DNA of 64,000 nucleotides from Fragilaria radians. Taxonomy: Eukaryota; Bacillariophyta; Fragilariophyceae; Fragilariales; Fragilariaceae. Both the position numbers and the translations under genes were made by a program. Below the pieces are notes generated by a model. The model had not been told where the DNA came from, ran no database searches, and saw only the letters and a list, made by a program, of their open reading frames with translations. Positions 44,325 to 56,766 of this stretch are shown one piece after another. Each line of letters opens with the position of its first letter. The first letter of the stretch is position 1. The DNA lies in contig CAAAJI010000009.1 of assembly GCA_900642245.1 (NCBI GenBank), positions 62,001-126,000 of the forward strand, given 5' to 3'.

Positions 44325-47029
44325 TTATGTTTTCCCGTCTTGTACTTGGAGTTGCAATGATTGTTTCGTCATGAGAATGTCACGAAATGATTTCCCTGAT
44401 AATCCTGTTGGCTTGAAACCAGAACTTGTCCTGTTTTGCTCTTGCGTTAGAGCAATTTTCGCCTCATTGGAATTCTCAATTTTGTCACTAGAGTTTGAGC
44501 ATTCTGAATTTCTCGAAGTAAGGTGTTGATATGGCAATCTTTCCGGTGTATCTTGCCTGAGAGCATCATAGGTTAGTGAAACCATAGAAGGATTCCCTTC
44601 GTTTGTTGAGAATTCAGAATGGTCATGTGACAGTTTATGGTTTGGAGTTGTATTTGACATTGTATGGCTAGAGCTGGAATTGATTCCGCTGTTAAATGCA
44701 CTCGTTTCATTACCTGGCTCCTCTAGTCTCAAGCTGTCAATAGTTTCATATTCGTTATCCGACCCTGGTGTAAACTCACATGTAGTCACAATAGATGGAA
44801 AATGAACCTTTAGACTTGGGGAAAATGATTTCAGCCTCTGCGGATTGTTTATACCTAGCATTTCAGCCATCCTTGCAATATCGTGGATAAGGACCATGTG
44901 TAATTCACCAAGCTCATATTTTTCTTCCGGGCCATGATCGCAGGAAACAAAATCATGAATCCTTGAGGTAAGGCATGATACAAAATTGTCGGCTTCTTCC
45001 AAGACTCTCTCCAATACTGCATTATCATCCGAAATATTCTGATGAAGCTGAGTGATGGCATCCCCAAGGTGACTCACAGTTGCACTCATTCCCAAACTCT
45101 GACATATATCAATCTCTTTCTCCTAATTTTTATGAGGTTAGGTGCCTGTGAATTTCATCAATTGAGGTGATATGATGTGAACTTACCAAACAGTTTGCTT
45201 CTTTTTCCAATTTCTTAACACGGTTCCGAATGAAATCGACGAAATCGAATTCGGAAGAAAAGTAGTTTTTAGCATGAATAAGATACATGCTAAGTTTATT
45301 ATGCACCAGAAAGTCATTTTCATTTTGACAGTGTACATAAACGTCGGAGAACGTCACTGCCTTTCTGAGTGACTCTTCATATACCTTTATAGAATCAGCC
45401 AAATCATTGATGATTTTATCAAATTGGAGGCTTTGTTTTGTTGCTTCAAGTTGCATCGAGAGTTGGGAGATTTCTTCATTGCGTACGAGGTCCAGTTCTC
45501 CTATTCGAGATTCAGTTTCAGTGATCTTCGCTACTAGATCAATATCATCTTCCTCTAAACATTTTAACGCCTTTCGCAGTTCTTCCATTCGTTCTGCAAT
45601 TAGCACTCGCTCGGAGTTGAATGAGCTCAGATCCAATTTAAGATTTTGGTACATGTCGGCGTCTTGCTTTGAAACAGATGACACATGTCGGACTAAATCC
45701 TCATGACTCGATTTATTCCTTTTCATACATTCGAGACCAGAGCTTCCTACCAAGCTAATTAAGATGAATTCTTTGTTAACTGAAAACTCATCAATGTCAT
45801 TAGAAATCTCAGTTCCATTGCATCCTCTTGATATCGCTACAGAAAGAACCGCTGAAGCTTTTTCAGTAGCAATCTTGTTTGCATCCCGTCTTTTCATGAG
45901 CTCAATTATTCCTGCGTCGGCAGATGTTTGACAAGAGGACTCCAATGAATCTATCTCATCGTCCAGCCGGAGAATCTGTTCAGCATTCTTACCCTTGCCG
46001 CAGGATCTCAATTCATCGATGGCATCAGCTATTCTGGAGACGATGTACCTAGACACTCGATCGTTAAGTCCCTTATCAGTGTCGATAGAACTCTGCGAGG
46101 CATTCCGAGCAGTTCGTATAACTTGTTCTAGATTTTTTCGTATTGAAGAAGCGATGGCAGGGGGTATTTCGAAGTTCAAAAAAATACTTCCCACGAGATG
46201 AAGGAGGGAGGGTAAAACATCGTCCTCAAATTTTACGCTTTCATGCATTTCGCTGAGAGTTCGCGTAAAAATTGTATGGAGAGCTCTACACCTCAAAAGT
46301 TCCAATACCTACAGGAAGAACAACAAATTAAGGATGAGTATGGTCGGAGTATCAAGAAAAATTCCATGTGTGGGTTAAACGGTGGAGGTTCTTAGTTGTG
46401 TAATCCAATCAAGAAAATAGACTTACCTCATCAGGTTCAGCAACCTTAGCGACCCACTCCGATAGTGCAAAGGTAGCAACAACAAGGTTTTCGTAATCCG
46501 CAACTAGATCAAGCTTGGACGATATATACGAGGACTTTGTAGTCTTCCTTGGTTGTAAGCTTGATACAGATATAGTAGTTGAGATGTTAGAATCGATTGC
46601 GTACTTAGACCCGACACCACTTAGACTGTCTTCTCCATGATTCGAAGATGTATCGTGTGTCGAGCTAGTCGCAGTCTGTGTAGTGGAAGTAGTTTTCGAC
46701 TCTTCCTCTGTTGGTGGTAGAGCATCATTGATATTCTCTCTATCATGATGCTTTTCATCAAATGACGAAGCAGAATTGTAGTCATCGTGCATATGACCAA
46801 TTCTCCACATATCCTCGCATGCTCCATCGGTATCTACCTCGTTAAACTTGTTTGTCAAATTTAAGTTTCCACACTTCACATTGGGGCTCTGTGCCTCTCC
46901 AGCAAAATCTGACGGTCGCTGAGAAAATTTATGAAGGGGTTCCTCATGATGATGATCCATTTCTGCTATCTGATCCACAAGATTTGTGTCGTCTGTGCCG
47001 AGCATTGCAATAGATGCCGTGTATCTCAT
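44325..47029 (-). CDS. Coiled-coil protein of unknown function, 840 aa, three exons
   Basis: Three exons on the minus strand (47029-46427, 46308-45187, 45122-44325) joined by GT-AG introns of 118 and 64 bp, all phase 0, give 840 aa. The first about 150 residues are acidic and Ser/Thr-rich with poly-His (DHHHEE) and look disordered. A helical region then spans exons 1-2 (WVAKVAEPDE-VLELLRC). Exon 2 holds a strong coiled coil around ERMEELRKALKCLEEDDID and ESRIGELDLVRNEEISQLSM. Exon 3 begins with a helical segment (ITQLHQNISDDN) and ends in a Ser/Asn-rich tail. I recognise no family. Long helical bundles flanked by disordered ends suggest a structural, tether or cytoskeletal role, but that is inference. 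Exon junctions were chosen by phase and splice signals. Confidence 0.75.
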
Positions 47030-49283
47030 GGCTATCGGAATGGTGCGAATTTATTTTCGAGTTCAAAATGTAAATTAACTATACCGCCAACTTTGGTTCA
47101 ACGACAAGAGTCGCGCTGGCAAGCCACTCAAGAGTTTTGGCTGCAAAATTTGCTCCATTACTCGAACTAGTCAAGCGGACAAAATTGGTGGCAAAGGATT
47201 TTTTGGTACCCTTTACACGAACGAGGTGAATGAACCATACTATACTTACTTTTGTGTAAAATGAAATCTTTTTTTTTCGATTATGTGTAATGTGTGTATC
47301 GCCTTGAAACGGCTTTCCACTCGTGTACTTGTAGGTTTCTTCCGAACGTTAAAGAGTTTTGAATTCGCAAAAGCGTTGAGGAAAGCAAGGTATAGTTTCT
47401 TCAGTTTATTCAGCCGTCAAAAAAATCGAACGTAAACTGAGTCGTGGAAGTGATAGTACTGAATTAATTTCATTTATTTGTTGCATGATCAAAATACACA
47501 CAAATTTGTGCGAGAAAAATGTTTATTCATTAAATGCGTGTGTGCATCCAGGTTAAGTGTACCAAATATTGCTGCTGCATGGCAAGCTATTGACACATTT
47601 TTTCATTTCGCGTCCATCTTGGGAGTATTTGGGAGCAAGCTAAAACGTAGAGATCACAGGTATACTACATATTCTGATATTTTCAAACCATTTAATGTCC
47701 TTGATGGAAACTTAATAATAGCTTTTCTTTTGATGTCCAAGCATGACTCTGTCATTAGTCCCTAGAAGGCAAATGCTCAGGTAACGTAAATGACCAAGAC
47801 AAATCTTCGACATTTTTTTCAATCAAAGCATGAGCAAGGAAATTGGAAATTTTTGTGATTGATGCGGAATTTACAAACGCTTAACACGCATATGATAATA
47901 ATAACATTGATGCACGAATCATCAAAGAGTAGTAAAGTAGATGTCATGTACGTTAATTTGCGGTTGTTAAAGCACATTCATATATGATACGATAAATTCA
48001 TTTCCATTTATATATTCAACCATTTTTCAGTATGTGCTCATACATAATGGAATGACAATCTATTTGTTTTGTTTCAATTGCTATCATGAGAGGGACATGG
48101 AAAACTGCAAGTTTTCCATTTGGCTGCTAAGAATGAAAATTCCTTCGGTGAATGGATCTGCAGCCCAGATGATAGTACGTTTGGAGCATGCTGCTTCTGA
48201 AGGAAATTTGTATGTTTAAGGCAGGGCTTTAATGCCGTTTAAAGATGAATAATAAAAAATGGATTAACAGTTGTTCCTATTCTCAAACTCCAATTTGTTT
48301 TTCTGCAAACTTAGTAAGATATCGAAAATTCTTACATGATTCTAAAGTATTTATTTTAAATAGATTATAATAAAGCTTCTTTGTGACTTTGATTTTTAAT
48401 TCATACAGCCCTGAATTCTGTGAAATCTACATTCTGCCTTGTCCAACTTATTTTCTAGGGGGATATCCATATCATTTGCTTTTCATGCGTATCTGTGCAT
48501 TGTTAAACTTTTCAAAAAACAGAGGCTATAATTCAAAACTGATTTAATTAGCTTGCTATTCTTGTAGATAGAAATTCGTCATTCCATTTCCACATATGAT
48601 GGGCTTGTCGTAGCAACATGGTCAAACTTCTTCGAGCATGAAATGGATTGCCAACACAGTAGCAGTATTTTCCCATTTTGAATCAGTACCGTTAATTTGT
48701 GCTAGTACGTACGACACTAATGGATGACAGAGTCTTCATTGTAATCTTTCGTCACGTTTTTTTTGTCGACGTGTTTGCCTCATTTCTACTTTCCACGTAT
48801 ACAACTGATCAGCTGGTATGTCAGGGGTTTTCACTTACCTTTTCAATTTAGGACATATTGGAATATCCTGAAGAAATCCGAGAAATACCAAGTGAGTACC
48901 CCCTTCAACATTTGTCCTCTACACACGACCTGACAGGAAACTAGAACATGTAACCCCCTACTCCACCAACATCTTTTCCTCTCTCCCCCCAAAAACAATT
49001 TAGTAGAACTGAGGGATTCGTCATTGGATTCCAGCGGATATAGAGTACCATATTTCATTGATTTGGTGGTGTACACGTGAATCGAATCTCCTCAATTATC
49101 GATATCATTGTTAGAAAGGAAATAAGGCCCTACCCAACTTGCAACCAACCAACAATTGAATTAATTCAAAAGAATCTATCTTATTTCCAGCTCAACTTCC
49201 TCCAGTATTTCTACTAACCGCCTATTACTTTTGAACTTAACCACTGCAAGCAAAATATATTTGATCTTCTAAAACATTGGATT
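47030..49283. other. Intergenic region between divergent genes
   Basis: Contains the upstream regions of the coiled-coil gene and of the elongase. Plus-strand frames at 47478-47765 and 48034-48219 have no recognised motif. No repeat was seen. Confidence 0.4.
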
Positions 49284-50416
49284 ATGTGCGGACCCACTGG
49301 TGAATCCACTTCTATGTCGACGCAAAATGAGTCGGGTCAGACAAGTAGTGTGAATAGCAGCATTAAGAAGAGACATGATTCAAGCTTACCCTTGGAAACA
49401 CTCCTCGAGCCTCCGTCGATTATGGCACGATACACATGTGCATCGATTCTTATTGGAGCCTTTGCAATATGGGGAAAGCTCACCTTTGTGCCAGAAAATT
49501 CTGCGCCAGGAGTGGGAGCACCCATTCATGGGTTTCACGTTCCTTTGATGTTGACGGTAGGATATTTGGCAAGCCTACCACTCTTAAGACTATTTGCCAC
49601 CAATATCCTTTCCAAGGCGGTAGACGTGAAACTTCTGTTACGAGAGTCCATGATACTATACAATGCAGCTCAAGTAGCCCTGAACGCATGGATGGTATAT
49701 CGATTTCTAGATTCTGTATTCTTTCGTGGACATCCTTTCGTTGGAAACTTTGACAACGTTCAGAGTGGTGCTACCTTCGCTGTATGGGTGCATTATTGCG
49801 ACAAATATCTCGAATTCTTTGACACCTATTTTATGGTATTACGCGGGAAGATGGATCAGGTAGGTTAGGGTGGTCAATTTCTCCGGGGAATAATTTCCCT
49901 TATCTTCAGCTCATATTCTTTACATTTACACTAATACAGGTGACGTTTTTGCATGTTTATCATCACGTATCAATTGCATGGGCTTGGTGGTATGCCATGT
50001 CGGTGTTCCCAGGTGGTGACAGCTACTTTGGTGCCCTCTTGAATTCCTGGATTCACGTAATGATGTATTCTTATTACGCTTTGTCCTTGTTGCAAATTAG
50101 ATGTCCATGGAAAAAATATTTGACAATGGCTCAGCTTGTTCAGTTCCTTTCGGTACTCGTCTACACTTTGTTTAGCTTCCTTTATCTTAAGAACAAAACA
50201 ACGTGGTCACAACAGACGGCGTGGATTGTTCAAACCGCGGAAATGGTGAGTTTGTTCCTCCTCTTTCTTCATTTCTACCAAAAAGCATACGCCAAGAAGA
50301 AATCACTTCGAAAATCTCCGGAGTCATCGGACATTGCATGTGATGCCAATACAGAAGAGCAGGCATCACTCTCTTCTGCCAGCACAGATGATGCGGACGA
50401 GCAACCTTCTGACTAG
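49284..50416 (+). CDS. ELO-family very-long-chain/polyunsaturated fatty acid elongase (3-ketoacyl-CoA synthase)
   Basis: Two exons, 49284-49859 and 49940-50416, with an 80-bp GT-AG intron in phase 0, giving 350 aa. The protein has several membrane segments and the ELO signature: KYLEFFDTYFMVLRGK at the end of exon 1, then QVTFLHVYHH with the catalytic histidine box HVYHH (197-201) right after the junction, followed by NSWIHVMMYSYYALS. It condenses malonyl-CoA with acyl-CoA in the ER membrane, the first step of each elongation cycle. The HVYHH box and NSWIHVMMYSYY are typical of elongases that act on polyunsaturated chains, which diatoms use to make EPA and DHA; substrate preference cannot be fixed from sequence. 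The N-terminal 45 residues and the last 40 (Ser, Asp, Glu-rich) are hydrophilic, and the tail lacks the usual dilysine signal at its end. Confidence 0.94.
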
Positions 50417-51634
50417 CAGTAGTGATACAAAGAATATTTCTCATGCAGCTTCATATATCAATAGATATCTCTCAACATAAGTGCGACGAATTTGCTTTCT
50501 CGCATGTTGAATTGTTTCAATCTACAACGTAATAGCAGAATGAGTTCAACCAAATCTAGTGCTTCGTGATCCACGCTACGAAATGTCATGAGTTTCGGAT
50601 ATTTAATTCCGATGTCGAGGCATAATTATTAAGGAGAGTTTACATTATTGGAAAATTTCTGATTCATTTGTTTTCAACCAATGTAATCATTGGAGTTTGG
50701 GAGGATTTTGGATCCTTCAGTTTAGGCAGTAATCAAATGTCACGTACACATGCCGGTTAATTCCATTAATTTCCGATTACAATTGGGCTGAAGTGCCAAA
50801 TGATTTTTCCTTCTCATACATTCCAAGCAAAGCATAAATACTTTAGCTTTGTCTTTCCATGGAATCCTTCAGATACAAATTTCAAGGCGGAAATGGAAGA
50901 CTTAAGAAAAAGGTATGTGAGCTAAACTAAAATAGTTTCTTGTTGACAACTAAGCTATTTCTAGTCCTTATTAACACTACACAAAAAGTATCGTCATCAT
51001 CCTCTAGAAAGTTTACTAGTAGAAGTAAAATCCTTGAGTATGATCTCAATCAAATTTTTTACTTTTAGTCTTACTGATTTGATTGACATCACAACAATTT
51101 TTTCAACGATTGGAAACACAATAAAGTCAGTACACTATTGCGTTCTAGGTTATTTGTATTATTTATGTATACGACAGTTTTGATATTTGTAGTGGGGTCG
51201 CCTGTTTCAAAATGAGACCAAATACAATGGTATTGAAAGTGACAGCATCACTGTAGAATGCTATTGATCCCGGTGCCCATTCTGAACCGGCCAACTATTT
51301 GCTACGGCTGATGTAACTTAAAAAAATAAGTGTATCGAGCTCCTTGTATCACCTGAAGAAAGCAGTTGGAGCATAGTGTTGTTATTCTCCGATGGTGGAA
51401 ACGGGTCACTCGACAACACGGGCATTGCATATTCGAATGCTCCGTGAATTTTGAAAATTAGGCGACGGGGAAACTGGAATCTACGCTGTTATTGTTTGAC
51501 CCTGTTGACGAGGTTACTCCTTTAATCTACAATTTTTTCATCTCTTGTCAATATAATTGTGATGTGTTATTTGTGAAGGAATTTCCAGTCTACTTGAGTG
51601 AAATCTATATAAAACTAAGAGCATACGTCTGCTA
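50417..51634. other. Convergent intergenic region
   Basis: This 1.2-kb stretch lies between the 3' ends of the elongase and the BAF-like gene. No ORF with motifs and no repeat was recognised. Confidence 0.4.
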
Positions 51635-52186
51635 CTATTCATCTTCATCGTCACCCCATTCATTGGCATCGTAAATTCCAGTAAAGAATGTGGCACTTTT
51701 CTCGGCAATGGCACGAACTATGGCCGACCGATGTGATGAGATTCCCTTGGATTTGAGCCATTGCCAGAATTTCTCGGTATGCTCCATATTTTCCACGGTA
51801 TGGTCGGCTGTGTCTGGACCTCGGAGCATTAGAAATTTTCCGAATAATTGGTAACAGTTCGTGATTTTTTCGTCACCGTCGGCCAACTTCTTCTTTGAAG
51901 CCGGACCAATACCCGGGACATCTTCCAAATCGGCTGTCACCTGAGAACGAAGCCATGCCTCCATTTTATCCTCACTGACTTTCGAGCGTCGTGGATCATA
52001 TCCTTCAGCCGACTGAGCAAGTCCAATAAAACATTTGATGAGTTTACAAGTTTTCAATCCAGGTTCGTTTGATACAGGAAAGAATATGAAGAGAATAAAT
52101 TCAACACGATTCGAAGCTGCGAAGCAGGAATGTGTCCGCTACAGACTAAGGGATGCAAAGACGATCGAAGCATTCAAACTCACCAT
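51635..52186 (-). CDS. Barrier-to-autointegration factor (BAF)-like DNA-binding protein
   Basis: The main exon is 52012-51635 (minus). The best start is an ATG alone at 52186-52184, followed at once by a GTGAGT donor; the intron ends TTGCTCAG before 52012, giving MSAEGYDPRRSK and 126 aa. An alternative is a non-ATG extension of the main exon up to 52057. The core matches the BAF fold: VTADLEDVPGIGPASKKKL, where PGIG is the helix-hairpin-helix DNA contact, then YQLFGKFLMLRG, FWQWLKSKGISSHR and AIAEKSATFF. BAF dimers bridge double-stranded DNA and, in animals, link chromatin to the nuclear envelope. The tail is acidic (WGDDEDE), unlike the short animal protein of about 89 aa. Similarity is by pattern, so assignment is moderate. 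Confidence 0.65.
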
Positions 52187-53687
52187 TTTTTTGTTTTTCA
52201 AGGTAAGTTATGGAAGGATGGGGGAACAATATAATTTAAGGCGTGGCTAAGATAGGCTTCGTTACTGTTTTTTGAATTTCAAACTGATTCTGATGAAAAT
52301 TACACTTCAAAATTATTCCTAACCTTGTAAGGCCTTATTGTAATTCCCAAAAAAACTACAAAATACTCGAATAGATGCATTCAAGAATGTTTATTTTCAT
52401 TATAATTTTTGGGCAAGCCAGTGCAATACTCTCAAACTAATAACAAAGTTGTTGATTTACGAAAAAACAGCGATGTCATCATCAAGTGATGGCCATGAAA
52501 ATGATGGCAATGCGCATAATGATGTCACTTATTTGTCAAAGCTTCAACCTGAAAATGGGGAGAGTGTGAGAGGGATCAATGAAGAAAGTAATGATTCAAC
52601 AAAGGAGAGGTGTTGCAAAGAAAAGCATGTGTGTGTCATGTTGATAACTCTTTTTGCGGGAACAATTCATGATATTGTCTCAATGGTTAAGTCTACATGT
52701 ACAATGTACAGGCCTTTTGATATTCAGACGTTTTGAATTCATACAGAATGTCCCAAACCCTTTGTGAAAAACCCGTATAACCAAGCACATTACAAAACAT
52801 CTGATTTTTAACTTGGGCGTTTTGTACCAGAAAAAGATTAAAATGTCTAAACAACATCCAGAACCAGGATGTGGACATTTTGTACCGCATAAGCACCGGC
52901 CTAATGTGAGAGAAAACAAACCTACCTAACAAACACTTTTATATCCTGACCTTTCATGGCTCATATCTTAAGTTACTAATGACTTCTATGGTACACCTTT
53001 TCAAGCAAACTATTTTTTCCAACTACTCTAAGCTGTATATGAGCCAAGCGTCACTTTCAACCTCACAGTGGCTGCCTTGTATTATAGAAATTCAAGTATC
53101 TTGACCGTAAGGAAAAGACTCTTAGCCTTCAAGATGCCCGGGACCAATTCAAATCGCAATTATGATTGGTCAGTTGATACCCATCCCAGGAGACACACTC
53201 CTAAGCGTCAGAAAGCAGAGAGTACTTACGCAAAGACTTATACATGCGAAGGCCACGCGTTTCATCATCACCTTGTTTGGGAACAATATACATATATAGG
53301 TGCTTTAGAAGCTTGGCATAGCACTTAAAGAAGCGGCTATTTCGGATTTAGCTAATGTGGCCTTCCACTGACATCATCTTGACCTTAAGCATTGGTGTGC
53401 TGATGGTCGCAACAAATGAGAATAAAAAATTGCCATTGTTTATCAAATCTGAGAGAAGCATAAGAAAATAGAGTAGGTAATGGACTTTCTCTGCCAGCAT
53501 AAAATCCAGTTTGCCGTCGCACCTCCTACGGTAGCAACTACATCTGAAAAATCAGAACCAGCATCCAATGTTACTAGGTCGTCAGAAAGTGAAACTTTGA
53601 GAGCCAAAGTACGCAGGCACCAAGAAGAAACGAACACTTACGCTTTTGATATGAAAACTTACTAGAAACTAACCTACGTAAAGCAGG
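52187..53687. other. Region without a confident gene
   Basis: Contains a plus-strand frame from ATG 52473 to 52736 (88 codons, Ser/Asp/Glu/Asn-rich then hydrophobic) and another at 53068-53328. Neither has recognisable motifs. A minus-strand frame at 53443-53637 could be a further exon of the putative membrane-protein gene next to it, but no clear splice partner was found. Confidence 0.25.
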
Positions 53688-54028
53688 GAATCTTTTATCC
53701 TGCCACCTGGAGTACAACCCTCAATCAAGACTGGTGGCAATGCAAACACAAATGAGCTCACTAAACTAAGTATCAAAATGACATACGCTACCAACCTTAT
53801 ACCACCATTAATAATACACCAGAATGCTATTGTTAATGACAGAAAAGCTGAAAAAGTGGAAATCAAGGTATTCGCCAAGCAACCTCTCACCATTTCATCA
53901 CGCTCAACATAAAGGCGCCTTATCTGCAGCAGAGAGAGGAGACAAATAAAATAAAAAATGACTGATAGAAAAAGTGAGCACCTCCAACTCAAGTACTTCC
54001 CAAGAAAAGCCGGACTTTCAAAGATCAA
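53688..54028 (-). CDS. Possible exon of a multi-pass membrane protein (partial, uncertain)
   Basis: An open minus-strand stretch of about 113 codons has three hydrophobic segments (SLFLSVIFYFICLLSLL, LISTFSAFLSLTIAFWCII, LVAYVILILSLVSSFVFAL) and polar loops such as YVERDEMVRGC and EGCTPGGRIKD. It lacks an ATG at its beginning and ends in frame at a possible GTAGGT donor, so it looks like an internal exon. Within it, a pyrimidine-rich run ending CTGCTGCAG at about 53927 is a strong 3' splice site, so the coding part may be only 53688-53926. Partner exons were not resolved; an ATG with a signal-like segment (MGSVLSKITIFLLALG) lies just upstream at about 54117. No family recognised; it may also be a relic. 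Confidence 0.3.
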
Positions 54029-55403
54029 TTAATAATTACAGTGACGGAAACATAAACAAGACAATAATCCCAGTGCTAAAAGAAATATTGTGATCTTGGA
54101 AAGAACCGAGCCCATAAACATATTTCTAAACCACATGTAGTCAGTAATCATGTCTTGCCTTCGTGATAATGAATAAACAACTAATATGGCATATATTGCT
54201 GGCAATCAGCAGTTCACATTGCCTAGATACGGTAATGAGAGTCAAACACGACTCCAACTCTGCAAACTAAAGACTAGCAAGACCACTTCCTCTCAAAAGC
54301 ACACAGTTAGACAATAGCAAAAGTGACTTAAAACACTTCAAAATCGAGTCGCGCAAGCAAGCTGTTTTCACATGACTTACGCCAATGAAAAGAAAATCAT
54401 CCTAAGTTGAATAGAGTGACTTTGACCTATTGAGTATCACTAAGTTGATTCCGTTTATCAATCTCAGGAAAAAATCAAGTATGCAAATGCAAAGAATCTA
54501 GAAGACGTGAGGACTGATGCAAAAACGTAATCAGGTATCAATTGAAGATAATGATATCCTTGGTTATCAAGTTGTAATCTATACTCCAAATCATTACGGC
54601 AAAGATTACTATTTGATTCACATCTATTTTTGCGGTACCTTATTGTTTTCAACATCTGTGATCCATATATGTGTTTGAATTATTGCATTGAAATTACGGC
54701 TGCAAGGATAGCCATGAGACTAATAATTAATGATTATGGCATGGAAGCCATAGTATTTGGTTCCGGCAGGAAAACAAGGGTTTTCAAAAGTATTCATATT
54801 TAAACTAAGAAGCAAGTTTTCCTCCTACTTAATTTAGCTAAATTCAAGCAAAATACGTTTTCTAGTATCAAGCAAGGAAGCTATTTGGAAGCGGTACGAT
54901 GTTTCGCGAATAAATAACAATTTCACACATAAAAGCTTTTACTTTTGTGAATAAAGGTGTCGAACAGCCCCAAACAAGAATGGATGTCACAAGATTAGAC
55001 ACAACTCGAGACTAACGATGAGAAAAGTTCTTGCTCTTTTGCACAATTTTCTATTTTTGCATATTTATTTGCATAATAAAATTGTTGAACAAAAGATTCT
55101 ACATTTAGAAATACTCAAAAGGGCAACCATAGTCTCGAACTGTTCTTCCTATTTTTGGTGAACGACATATAATTAGTTAATTTGTATTGCCACCAACATA
55201 GTATCCTAAAACTAGTTCTGTGCAGGATATCTAAAGCGCGTACCCTTGTTGCAACAGGACAATAGGCATCGTTGCATGGCTATATTTAACCTCCTTCAAT
55301 AAAAACCTATTGGGATAATTTGTTTCTCCTTTTTATGTGACTCGTAAATTACTGTATACTAAATTCGGAGTTGGGTGTCAACAAGTTTTGATTCACATTT
55401 AGT
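54029..55403. other. Intergenic region, no feature seen
   Basis: AT-rich DNA upstream of the kinase gene. Apart from the possible upstream exon near 54.1 kb, no motif-bearing ORF or clear repeat was recognised. Confidence 0.35.
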
Positions 55404-56766
55404 ATGTCAACCGCAGCTCCTTCAAAGCACGCCTTGCGGGCATCGGGAAATGAGTATGCAAGAGGAAAGCACGAAAAGATTTTTTCGAGCTCGACATTTA
55501 GTGATGGCAGCCATGATTTTCCAAAGTTCACGTTCAAGGAACTTGAACTTGGCAAGATTCTTGGCAAAGGTGGATTTGGGACTGTAAAGGAAGTAAGAGC
55601 TTTCAAAATTGGAAAATCAGTCACTACTGGTCGTCGAAGAGGTAGCTCTTCTCAGCCTGATCCTGTTGCTGATGATAATTTGGAAAGTCGACAGTTCATT
55701 GCGGATCATTGTATTCGAAACGGTGGTCATGCTCGTTACGCCGTCAAATACTTGAGTCCAGAGGTGATTGATGATCCTGGCCTATATATTCATGGTATTC
55801 TTGATATGAACGTTGAAACTCGATTTTTGTCTTCTCTTGAACATCCCAAGTAAGTCTATAATCTATTATTCTGCGAGATGTCATTCTACGGCTCATATTC
55901 AATTTCCAAAGTATTATTAAGATGCGTGCCATTGCCGATGGTGAACGCTTTTGTGAAACCTACTTTATCGTGATGGATCGTCTATATGATACATTAGAAA
56001 AGCGTATTGCAACATGGCGCTTGATTCAAGAGCGTTTGAATGGAAGCGTAGGCAAATTTTTAACTGACCGTGGTGGGAAAAAAGCCAAGGAATTAGTTTT
56101 GGAGAGGCTAATTGTCGCATTTGATCTCAGTTCTGCCCTAAGCTATCTCCACGAACGCAAGGTTATCTATCGTGACATTAAGGTAAGGTCCCTGTGTCAT
56201 AAAATCATATTTCCTTAATAACTCTCATCAAATTACCATCCAAGCCACAAAACGTCGGCTTCGATGTGCGCGGAGATGTAAAACTGTTTGATTTTGGCCT
56301 ATCTACCGAAATCACCAAGGACATAGAAAAGTTGAGCGATGGAACATACCAGCTCACAGGTCAAACTGGGAGTCCTCGTTACATGGCACCAGAAGTCGGC
56401 AATGAATTACCATACAATGAAAAGTGCGACGTTTATTCGATGGCTATCATGTTATGGCAAATGCTAACTTGCAGGACTCCATACCTAACCTGTACACCAT
56501 CAACAATGAAAGAGATGGTATACTCAGGTGATACTCGCCCATCCATTCCGGAGGATTGGTCGAGAGTTCTAAAGCTTCTGCTTCGCCGCGGATGGACCGC
56601 AGACATTCCGAGTAGGTTCAACATGAAGAATTTTGAAGATACCTTGAAAACAGAGATAACGCATCTAAGAGGAGGTGATGCATCTGGCTTAGAGCATACT
56701 CGCAGGAGATCTACGTTTGTTTTTCGGGGCGGGAAAATTCCCAAGAGTTCAGAATTCAATATTTAA
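55404..56766 (+). CDS. Protein kinase (TKL-like Ser/Thr kinase)
   Basis: Three exons, 55404-55849, 55912-56182 and 56245-56766, with two 62-bp GT-AG introns, give 412 aa. Both junctions fall in conserved kinase blocks and restore them: EHP-NIIKM and YRDIK-PQNVGFD. Motifs are GKGGFGTV (54-61), AVK with K115, the helix C Glu in NVETRF (E138), YRDIKPQN (D237), DFG (255-257) and MAPE, followed by DVYSMAIMLWQML. About 50 residues are inserted between the glycine loop and the AVK lysine (rich in Arg, Ser and Asp), longer than usual. All catalytic residues are present. YRD replaces HRD, which is common in active kinases of this group. The C terminus ends in a basic Ser/Thr-rich tail. Substrate and pathway are unknown. 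Confidence 0.92.
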
